Shown here in pieces: positions 54,338 to 64,000 of a stretch of 64,000 bases of DNA. The position numbers were made by a program, and so were the translations under genes. The stretch spans positions 1 to 64,000 of the forward strand of contig JAHKLP010000019.1 of assembly GCA_020855015.1 (NCBI GenBank). The letters run 5' to 3'. Below the pieces are notes generated by a model, which searched no databases, was not told the DNA's origin, and was given only the letters and a program-made list of their open reading frames with translations. Source of the DNA: Methanobacterium sp. Lineage in GTDB: Archaea > Methanobacteriota > Methanobacteria > Methanobacteriales > Methanobacteriaceae. The stretch's first letter is position 1. Every line of letters begins with the position of its first letter.

Positions 54338-55486
54338 ATGGAATGTCAGGATTACTCCTTAAATCGAAAAACAGAAAGAAATAATCTTAATCTTAACCCT
54401 CTTCAGCGTGGCGGAGTACTTCCACCCGAATCACGCCAAGCATTATACGAATTCTCAGACGGATACAGTATCTGTGATTACTGTGCAGGCCGCCTGGACG
54501 AAATACCAAAACCATCAATAATAGGTTTTCTGGACGATTTAGCACGTTTCATAAATGTAGATCATACGAGAACTGTCCATGGTGCAAGAGAGGGCAAATT
54601 TGCAGTTATGCATGCACTCTGCCATCCCGGTGATACAGTTGTAATGGATGGTAACGCCCACTACACCAGCCATTTGGCAGCTGAGCGTAATGATCTTAAC
54701 ATAGTAGAAGTTCCTAGCAGTGAAGAACCAGAATACAGAATAGATCCTATAGCTTACCATGAAGTTCTCGACAATCTCTATGACCGTGGCGAAGAAGTAA
54801 GTCTGGTCCTTTTAACTCATGTGGATGGTGATTATGGTAATCTCACAGATGCCCAGGCTATTGGGAAAATTGCTCATGATAAAGGTATTCCATTCCTTCT
54901 AAACTGTGCCTACTCCATGGGTAGAATGCCAATTGACGCCAAAAAATGGAATGTTGATTTTGTAGTAGGAAGTGGCCATAAAAGCATGGCCGCATCCGGA
55001 CCCATTGGTGTTCTGGGAGTTCAAGAAGAATGGGCGGACTTGATACTTAAAAAATCAGACCAACACCAGGTTAAAGAACTGGAAATGTTAGGATGCACCA
55101 GCAGAGGAGCTCCAATTGCAACTTTAATGGCTTCTTTCCCCCATTTAATCGAAAGAGTAAATAAGTGGGATGTTGAATTGCAAAAAACTCTCTATTTTGT
55201 TTCTGAAATGGAAAAAATAAGTGGAGTGAAACAGGTCGGTGTGAGACCTAAAGAACATGACTTGGTGCGATTTGAAACTCCATTTTTCCATAGAATAGCC
55301 GATAAACACCCACGAAAGGGTTTTTATCTTTACGAAGAGCTTAAAAAGAAAAATATCGTCGGTATCAAGAGAGGGCAGACCCAATGGTTCAAGTGCAGTG
55401 TTTATGGCTTCAGTCAAGAACAAGTACACTACATAACACATTCTTTTGCCAAAATCGCTTCTAAATTTAGTGAAATGATAGATTAA
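54338..55486 (+). CDS. pscS: O-phosphoseryl-tRNA(Cys):Cys-tRNA synthase (SepCysS)
   Basis: PLP enzyme converting phosphoseryl-tRNA(Cys) to cysteinyl-tRNA(Cys), the methanogen route to cysteine. 382 residues. Cys46 and Cys49 in [10 protein letters not shown] and a third cysteine in [12 protein letters not shown] correspond to the essential cysteines; [14 protein letters not shown] holds the PLP lysine. ATG 54338 is chosen because GGTGA lies 5 nt before it; upstream in-frame TTG 54326 and GTG 54329 coincide with that site. SepRS is not in the window. Confidence 0.95.
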   Translation: MECQDYSLNRKTERNNLNLNPLQRGGVLPPESRQALYEFSDGYSICDYCAGRLDEIPKPSIIGFLDDLARFINVDHTRTVHGAREGKFAVMHALCHPGDTVVMDGNAHYTSHLAAERNDLNIVEVPSSEEPEYRIDPIAYHEVLDNLYDRGEEVSLVLLTHVDGDYGNLTDAQAIGKIAHDKGIPFLLNCAYSMGRMPIDAKKWNVDFVVGSGHKSMAASGPIGVLGVQEEWADLILKKSDQHQVKELEMLGCTSRGAPIATLMASFPHLIERVNKWDVELQKTLYFVSEMEKISGVKQVGVRPKEHDLVRFETPFFHRIADKHPRKGFYLYEELKKKNIVGIKRGQTQWFKCSVYGFSQEQVHYITHSFAKIASKFSEMID

Positions 55487-55608
55487 TTAAAATAATATTA
55501 TTAAACTAATATGGGGATATGATTCTATAGGATATTTATAACGCGAAAATTGGCCGTTTTTCACTTCGATTTTGTAAAAGACACTTTTTGGCTAATGGAG
55601 AGGTGATT

Positions 55609-56505
55609 ATGAATACCATAAAAGAATTTCAAAAAGCGCTTGTCCTTAGTGGAGGGGGAATAACTGGAATAGCTTGGGAATTAGGTGTCCTCCGGGGATT
55701 GGAAGAATGTGGTGTGGATGTTACAGATGCAAATCTAATAGTTGGCACATCTGCAGGTTCCAGTGTCGGAGCTCAGATCATCAGCGAAACCAGTCTTGAG
55801 CAACTTTATAAACTTCAACTGATCCCCATAGTGGAAACCAAAGAAAGTCAGGTTCAATTTGATGGAAATGAATTTCGAAAGATGATGGCCGCAGCCATTA
55901 TGAGTTCACCTGATTCACAAACAGCAAGGGCGCGTATTGGAGAAGCGGCATTGGCTGCAAAAACCATGAGTGAAGAAGAACGCCTAGAATTAATAGCTTC
56001 TCGCCTGCCCAATCATGAATGGAACAAAAAAAGGAAACTGATAATAAATGCGGTTAATGCTTCAACTGGTGAATGGGTGACATTTGATCAGAATTCCAAT
56101 GTATCGCTTTTACAGACTGTGGCGGCAAGTTCAGCCGTTCCTGGCATATATCCTCCCACCACAATCAATGGACAGCGTTACATTGATGGAGGTATGAGTT
56201 CAGGTACTAATGCAGATTTAGCAAAAGATTATGACCGGATTCTTATTCTTGTTGCCGAACCAAGCATGATACATGCCCCAATGGGCCCTACCATGCACAG
56301 AGTCAGCTTTGAGGAGGAAGTAGAAGTATTAAGAGAATCAGGAGCCAGAGTAAAGGTTATTGTACCTGATGAAGGTTCATTGGAATCTAAAGGAAACAAC
56401 CCATTGGATGTGAATTCCCGTGCTGCATCAGCAAAAGCCGGGCGTAAACAGGGAAAAAGTTTAGCTGAGGAATTGAAGATTTTCTGGAATGACACCACTA
56501 ATTAA
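55609..56505 (+). CDS. Patatin-like phospholipase/acylhydrolase
   Basis: 298 residues from ATG 55609 (GGAGAGGTGATT before it). Oxyanion loop VLSGGGITGIAWELGVL, nucleophile serine in VGTSAGSSVGAQ and the catalytic Asp in YIDGGMSSG, i.e. the Ser-Asp dyad of patatins. No signal peptide. Ester-linked fatty acids are rare in methanogens, so the natural substrate is unclear. The frame opens upstream at 55588, which would add seven residues. Confidence 0.9.
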   Translation: MNTIKEFQKALVLSGGGITGIAWELGVLRGLEECGVDVTDANLIVGTSAGSSVGAQIISETSLEQLYKLQLIPIVETKESQVQFDGNEFRKMMAAAIMSSPDSQTARARIGEAALAAKTMSEEERLELIASRLPNHEWNKKRKLIINAVNASTGEWVTFDQNSNVSLLQTVAASSAVPGIYPPTTINGQRYIDGGMSSGTNADLAKDYDRILILVAEPSMIHAPMGPTMHRVSFEEEVEVLRESGARVKVIVPDEGSLESKGNNPLDVNSRAASAKAGRKQGKSLAEELKIFWNDTTN

Positions 56506-56535
56506 TACTTTAAATGTAGATCATCCGGTGATAGT

Positions 56536-56787
56536 GTGGAAATTAAAAAAGATTTCAGTAAATATTGGATTGCAGGACTAATTTTTGCATTAATTTTAGG
56601 GGCTATACAACTGTTAATATCTTATCTGGGTTCTTTTATCAGGTCAACATTCCAACCTGGATGGATGTGGGGGCTGGTTATGGGAATTATGGGAATTATA
56701 ATTTTAATTTTTGTTCCCTGGATCTACGGCCGTCTTATTGAATGGATATATCTAAATTTCATTTTGAAAGAAAAAAGAAAGAATTAG
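56536..56787 (+). CDS. Small membrane protein, 83 aa
   Basis: GTG start with CCGGTGAT 4 nt before. Two transmembrane helices (about 12-35 and 45-65) and a basic tail (LKEKRKN). WMWGLVMGIMG and WIYGRLIEWIY are notable aromatic-rich parts. It follows the patatin gene by 30 bp and is probably co-transcribed. Family not recognised. Confidence 0.65.
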   Translation: MEIKKDFSKYWIAGLIFALILGAIQLLISYLGSFIRSTFQPGWMWGLVMGIMGIIILIFVPWIYGRLIEWIYLNFILKEKRKN

Positions 56788-56888
56788 GGATTATTTTAAA
56801 AAAAAATATTTCGTTTATCATCCCTCAGATGAAACATTGAAAACAAGTTGTTAATGTTGCTATTGTCTAAATTGTGATTTTGCTGTTT

Positions 56889-57467
56889 TCAAGGGTTATA
56901 TGTATAATTATTCTTATCTACCCTGTTATCTTGCTCAGGATAATTTGAGTATACAAGTATGTAATATAATTGATCTGCAACGGGAGTAAATTCAAGATCA
57001 TAATTTATAGTAAAGGTTCCGTTGCTATGTGAGAATGTTCCGTTTTGTAAGACATTCTTATGGTTTGCTGCAGGATTGGTTTTAATCTCAAAAAAACCAG
57101 GCCCAGTTACACGATTCTGGGGGTTGGTTATTTCTGCTGTGAAGTTTATTAGATTCAGCATAAAATTATTCACCAAGTATTTATTTCCTGAACCTGTAGC
57201 AGGCTCATCATTACCAGGCTCATCATTACCAGACTGAATATTCTCTGAATCATCATTCATTGATTCATCAGGAACATAATTTTTTTGTAGATTTCCAGAA
57301 CCAGAATCGTTTTTTTGCGTGTTCCCAGTATCATTGCCGGGTTGCAGATTTCCAGGACGGATGTTTATTTGCTGGTCTCCAATAGTCTCGGTAAGAGGAT
57401 ATAGGGCTGCTAAACTAACTCCAATTGCCACCCAAATCACCAGAACTGATATCGTCACTTTACTCAA
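56889..57467 (-). CDS. Putative surface or secreted protein with a low-complexity linker
   Basis: 192 residues from TTG 57467 (GGTGGG 4 nt upstream): basic start and one hydrophobic helix (VTISVLVIWVAIGVSLAALY) as signal peptide or anchor, then about 70 residues rich in N, G, D, S, P and Q with repeated PGN(D/L) and SGN units, then a beta-rich domain (NFTAEITNPQNRVTGPGFFE, NGTFSHSNGTFTINYDLEF). Several N-x-S/T sequons fit archaeal N-glycosylation. The frame extends to 57515, but a TATA-like ATAATATATATTG sits there. Function unknown. Confidence 0.6.
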   Translation of the reverse strand: MSKVTISVLVIWVAIGVSLAALYPLTETIGDQQINIRPGNLQPGNDTGNTQKNDSGSGNLQKNYVPDESMNDDSENIQSGNDEPGNDEPATGSGNKYLVNNFMLNLINFTAEITNPQNRVTGPGFFEIKTNPAANHKNVLQNGTFSHSNGTFTINYDLEFTPVADQLYYILVYSNYPEQDNRVDKNNYTYNP

Positions 57468-57752
57468 CAAACCCACCACAAATATTTTGTCGACAATATA
57501 TATTATAGAACACAATATGCTTATCTTTAATCTAATCGTTTTAATATATAAAACATTACTTTTTTGAAAAATGTATTAAAAAGAGTAGTAACCTATAAAA
57601 AGGTAGTGAATCTTATTATATTAATTCTAGCAGGATTACATAAATTTCTATTCATTTCCCAACTAGCAAAATAATAATTCTATTGAGAGAAATGATCCTT
57701 TCCATTTTTTTCATCTTACAACAGGTATTTCGATGCTAATTGATCTGATGAT

Positions 57753-58031
57753 TTATCTGGATTTATATTTACTGTCAAATCTTCGCCAGGATTTAGCAAT
57801 ATATGGTTCACATTTGTCCAGTTCTGTTAAAAGACACATTTTGATTGTTTCACTCTTAATTTCTTTTTCTTCATCAATTTTTTTATTAATATTAACCAAT
57901 ACTTCATTAATGATGTCTTTTTTTTCTTCCACAGTATATCCAGCATCAATAGTGGCTTTTTGAAGAGATCCTTTAATTTTATTAGGATTGAAGGATTCTA
58001 GATTGCCTTTCTTTTTAATGACTTTCTTCAA
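57753..58031 (-). CDS. Stand-alone ATP-cone protein
   Basis: 92 residues, nearly all one ATP-cone domain (PF03477): KKVIKKKGNLESFNPNKIKGSL, AGYTVEEKKDIINEVLVNINKKI and ETIKMCLLTELDKCEPYIAKSWRRF. ATP-cones sense ATP/dATP in ribonucleotide reductases and NrdR. Here no zinc ribbon, reductase or other domain is attached. TTG start with GGTGAT upstream. It may regulate in trans a partner encoded elsewhere. Confidence 0.82.
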   Translation of the reverse strand: MKKVIKKKGNLESFNPNKIKGSLQKATIDAGYTVEEKKDIINEVLVNINKKIDEEKEIKSETIKMCLLTELDKCEPYIAKSWRRFDSKYKSR

Positions 58032-58138
58032 ACATAATCACCCATAGTCAATAAAACGTGTTTTATGTAACTTTATATGCGAAATATGATGATGCCTCAC
58101 ATTAAGTTTTGTTATGAAAGAGAATAAAAAAGAGATTA

Positions 58139-58963
58139 TTATTGTATAATCTCTTCGAATGGCTGCACTATTACAAATCCATTACCTCTGAATTCCAACT
58201 GGAATTCTTCACCACTAGTTTTTCCAATCAAAGTTTTAAGTCCAATATCAGTCTTCACAGAAGGTGTTAAGCCACCTGACCAGGCCACAGTTGCTTGCGG
58301 ATCTGTGAATACGGGTTCATCAGGAGTTACTGTCAAGGTTATCGGTGTGAAATACGTGGTTATAGCCACCATCCCAGTTCCTTCTAATCTAATATTGAAC
58401 AGACCTGCCCCAGAGCTAAGACCCACACCAGTACTCATCATCTTTATGTCCCAGTCGATCTGATCTTCAAATGCTAGTAAATCATTCCCCTTCACAAAAA
58501 TTCTTTCATTTTGAAGGTTCAAAACAACAACTGTTTTTCCATAATCAGCCAGATAAACTTTTCCCTGGCCTTCCATTTTCATAAGAGTGGCTGATTCCCC
58601 AGTAACGGCTTTTTTTACAAATTTGTCCAGGCCATGTTCAAAAGCTCCCTCCTTCTTGAACTTCAAACCACCACTGTAGGCAACCATGGCACCTCTTTTA
58701 GCCCATACTCTCCCATTAACATTGATATTCAATAGATAATCGTTTTCGAGTTCAAAAATTTCACCAGTACCAGTTTTTTCTTTAGTTTTATTGATGAACT
58801 CATTAATACTATATTTTTTAGTTCCGCCTTGAACAGGTGCAGCCACTTGCTGGACTTCCGGGGTTTGAGTTACTTCAGGCTCACTACCAGCACTTTCCAT
58901 GGCTTCACCACAATTTGGACAAAATTTTCCTTGAACTTCAGTTCCACAGTTTGGACAAAACAT
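58139..58963 (-). CDS. AIM24 family protein with N-terminal zinc ribbon
   Basis: 274 residues. N-terminal double zinc-knuckle MFCPNCG and GKFCPNCGE, a proline/glutamate-rich linker to residue 50, then an AIM24 (DUF124-type) beta-domain: [36 protein letters not shown] and [18 protein letters not shown], ending [12 protein letters not shown] 58963 is chosen because GAGGTG lies 6 nt before; the frame opens at a GTG inside that site (58972). AIM24 proteins form oligomeric beta barrels of unknown role. Confidence 0.85.
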   Translation of the reverse strand: MFCPNCGTEVQGKFCPNCGEAMESAGSEPEVTQTPEVQQVAAPVQGGTKKYSINEFINKTKEKTGTGEIFELENDYLLNINVNGRVWAKRGAMVAYSGGLKFKKEGAFEHGLDKFVKKAVTGESATLMKMEGQGKVYLADYGKTVVVLNLQNERIFVKGNDLLAFEDQIDWDIKMMSTGVGLSSGAGLFNIRLEGTGMVAITTYFTPITLTVTPDEPVFTDPQATVAWSGGLTPSVKTDIGLKTLIGKTSGEEFQLEFRGNGFVIVQPFEEIIQ

Positions 58964-59044
58964 GTTTAACACCTCAAAAAACTTTAACTTCCTGTTTAGA
59001 CTTAGTCTTTTATAATTAATTAGGTTATTGTATTTGAAGTTTTA

Positions 59045-59749
59045 TCAAAAATTTTCTTGGTTTAGTAAATCGTTGATATCATCAATAACGTCTTTTACTG
59101 CAGTTTCAAGCATATTTTTACCCATTTCAAGATCAACAAACACACCTTCTTCTGCAACCTTCTTTGCACCAATTTCGATTCCTGTATCTGCCTTTCGTGC
59201 CTCATCAAGACCAACCATTCCCACTTCAGGGTAGTCATCGAATTGGCAGTGTTCATGAAGGCGTGATTCATCCACAATTCCTAGAACTGCCCCTATTGAA
59301 AGTTCTCCAGCACCAGCATGAGGTCCTTCAATTTCCACGATTTTATTGTTGAAAACAATTTCTAATTGTGTATCTTTTTTAATTTTGTTAAGATAATCTT
59401 TGATGGAAACGTTTCCACCATGACCATTTACAAGAACCACTGCTTCCAAACCCAAATTACTCTTAGCCCGTTTTAAGGTAGGAACGAGTTCTTTTTCGAC
59501 CAGCACCCCTGATGGAAGATGAACTCCATGTTTAACATAATCATACTCGGTTGCAGCGTAGAGAACTCCTATAAACTTAGCTCCAGTGCGAAATGAGGCT
59601 TCTAATGCGATGTAGGCTGATATTTTAGAATCGGTGTCAATTGGTAGTGATGCACCATGATTCTCCAGATGGGAACCAACAGCCAAAATTCCTATTTTAT
59701 GAACATCCGGTGAAATCACATTACCTGAATAGTAGCGAAGTTCAATCAT
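59045..59749 (-). CDS. arfB: ArfB: formylamino-pyrimidine nucleotide deformylase, creatininase family
   Basis: Removes formate from 2-amino-5-formylamino-6-ribosylaminopyrimidinone 5'-phosphate, made from GTP by ArfA, in archaeal riboflavin and F420 synthesis. About 234 residues. Creatininase-fold metal ligands are in [19 protein letters not shown] and [11 protein letters not shown], with [12 protein letters not shown] later. Possible starts are GTG 59764, ATG 59755 and ATG 59749; the last has GGAAG 8 nt upstream. It follows the DUF6790-like gene closely. Confidence 0.87.
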   Translation of the reverse strand: MIELRYYSGNVISPDVHKIGILAVGSHLENHGASLPIDTDSKISAYIALEASFRTGAKFIGVLYAATEYDYVKHGVHLPSGVLVEKELVPTLKRAKSNLGLEAVVLVNGHGGNVSIKDYLNKIKKDTQLEIVFNNKIVEIEGPHAGAGELSIGAVLGIVDESRLHEHCQFDDYPEVGMVGLDEARKADTGIEIGAKKVAEEGVFVDLEMGKNMLETAVKDVIDDINDLLNQENF

Positions 59750-59772
59750 GTTCATTTCTTCCACAGATCAAT

Positions 59773-60258
59773 CTATTTAGTGTCTGCCACATCTTTAGTC
59801 TTGTGATATGCCAATAAAAGGAGAATGAATACTATTGGCATTAATATATCCAAGTAGAGTACTGCTCCTGCATTACCTGCAGCCAGATTACCAGTTTGAT
59901 TGATATTATAGATGTGGCCAATAGCAGCACCCCACATGAACACAGCATAAGCAATGATAGTCGGTGCCCAGAAACTACGATATTTAATGGATATAAGGCC
60001 CAAAATACCATAAGAAATGTTTGCAAATCCTACTTCTCGTAAGAAGGGAGTGTTAGGCCATCCCACAGATTGGGCAACCATTTCTGGGGAGAAAACTTGA
60101 GCTAGGCCACTGAAAATGGATCCCACACCTATTCCAAAACCCAGAAACCATAATAACAAGACTTCTATTAATCTATTTTTTGTCCGTTCTTTCCTTATAA
60201 AAAAATGTATTAAAGCTCCAACTAAGGGAACTGCAACAAATATATACCACATTTCCAT
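59773..60258 (-). CDS. DUF6790-like membrane protein, 161 aa
   Basis: Five or so transmembrane helices with short loops. [20 protein letters not shown] and [21 protein letters not shown] are the most characteristic parts, followed by helices with [11 protein letters not shown] and VLYLDILMP. It resembles the small DUF6790 membrane family; function unknown. Its stop lies 8 bp before the upstream limit of the arfB frame, so the two genes are probably co-transcribed. GGGGGTTA precedes the ATG. Confidence 0.6.
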   Translation of the reverse strand: MEMWYIFVAVPLVGALIHFFIRKERTKNRLIEVLLLWFLGFGIGVGSIFSGLAQVFSPEMVAQSVGWPNTPFLREVGFANISYGILGLISIKYRSFWAPTIIAYAVFMWGAAIGHIYNINQTGNLAAGNAGAVLYLDILMPIVFILLLLAYHKTKDVADTK

Positions 60259-60360
60259 TTATAATAACCCCCATTGATTAAACAATGCTTGATAAAATAT
60301 GAAATTGTGCTTAAACATATGCTATTTATTCTATGTTTTTCAAAAATTTGAATTTTATCA

Positions 60361-61191
<831 letters not shown>

Positions 61192-61237
61192 ACAAATACC
61201 AGCAATAATAGCTGGAATATTTTTTTTAGGAGGAAAA

Positions 61238-62315
<1,078 letters not shown>

Positions 62316-62382
62316 TGTTAGGTCATTTTATGAATTATTTTTCATCTCTTTTTAGAAGATCACCCCCAAAAAATATAACTTC

Positions 62383-63797
<1,415 letters not shown>

Positions 63798-63877
63798 ATA
63801 TATTTTTGACTGATATAAACTGATTAATTTGATGCTATTAAAATTAAACTATTTTTCACACAATCTAAGTGGTTTTT

Positions 63878-64000
63878 ATGGTAGAGTTATTGGCACCTGC
63901 TCGGGATTTCACCGCCCTTAGATCTGCACTTAATAATGGGGCAGATGCAGTTTATATTGGTTTAGATGGCTACAATATGCGCGCCCACTCCGGCAACTTC
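63878..64000 (+). CDS. U32 family peptidase, 3' end outside window
   Basis: The frame is open from ATG 63878 to the window end (41 residues): [20 protein letters not shown] followed by [20 protein letters not shown]. This is the start of the U32 peptidase/YhbU-RlhA barrel family, in which members act in collagenase-like proteolysis or tRNA/rRNA hydroxylation. It lies 81 bp after purF. Confidence 0.85.
   Translation, partial: MVELLAPARDFTALRSALNNGADAVYIGLDGYNMRAHSGNF

Overview
The window is a stretch of a methanogen chromosome, almost certainly from Methanobacterium or a close relative in the Methanobacteriales. Evidence is a coenzyme F430 synthase (CfbE), an archaeal citramalate synthase (CimA), SepCysS for tRNA-dependent cysteine formation, the ArfB deformylase of riboflavin/F420 synthesis, topoisomerase VI, aRF1, aIF1A, aIF5A, an Sm-like protein, L37e, a KEOPS subunit, and AT-rich intergenic DNA with archaeal TATA boxes and GGTGA/GGAGG ribosome binding sites. 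There is no rRNA, recognisable tRNA, CRISPR array, transposase or phage gene. It reads as core chromosome with a few accessory patches.

Layout. 1-5.1 kb is a membrane-protein patch: an AI-2E-type permease cut by the window edge, a shortened FtsX-like permease, two convergent paralogous 51/52-residue membrane proteins sharing a terminator, a gene-free ~750 bp stretch, two YbjQ-domain proteins, a DUF308 protein and a zinc-ribbon protein. 5.1-12.4 kb is the most accessory part: UMP kinase, then a three-domain phosphotransferase with the architecture of rifampicin phosphotransferase, a lipocalin-like partner, an acyl-CoA synthetase broken by one in-frame TAA, and an E2/CAT-fold acyltransferase lacking its usual catalytic His. 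12.8-20.1 kb holds aRF1, a GfcR-type HTH-phosphoribosyltransferase and a tight minus-strand operon (inositol/fructose-bisphosphate phosphatase, NAD kinase, CfbE, HemC, Gfo/Idh/MocA dehydrogenase).

20.2-23.6 kb is an arginine/polyamine block: pyruvoyl arginine decarboxylase, aIF5A (the hypusine protein), agmatinase and archaeal ornithine cyclodeaminase. 23.7-32.5 kb has adenine deaminase, conserved unknowns (UPF0282, DUF447, DUF2124) and the two GMP synthase subunits, separated by an inserted pair (FAD oxidoreductase, GtrA). 32.5-39.2 kb holds HAD, GrpB, MsrB, two HEAT-repeat proteins, the NreA repair protein and a PLP enzyme. 39.3-46.7 kb has Cgi121, CimA, a THUMP tRNA methylase, a geranylgeranyl reductase-family protein, a bPH2 protein, UPF0280 and MoeA.

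47.5-52.1 kb is the information-processing run aIF1A - RIO1 - KH (Dim2/Pno1-like) - Top6B - Top6A, then GAPDH, a PHP protein, SepCysS and patatin. 56.5-60.8 kb contains small membrane or surface proteins, a lone ATP-cone protein, AIM24, ArfB and a PUA protein. The end is LSm - L37e - TOPRIM/coiled-coil - PurF and the start of a U32 peptidase. I found no self-evident new defence or mobile system. The best leads are the 5.9-12.4 kb acyl/phosphotransfer cluster, the overlapping inverted repeats before hemC, the 29-residue basic ORF and repeats upstream of aIF1A, and the TOPRIM protein fused into the L37e transcription unit.
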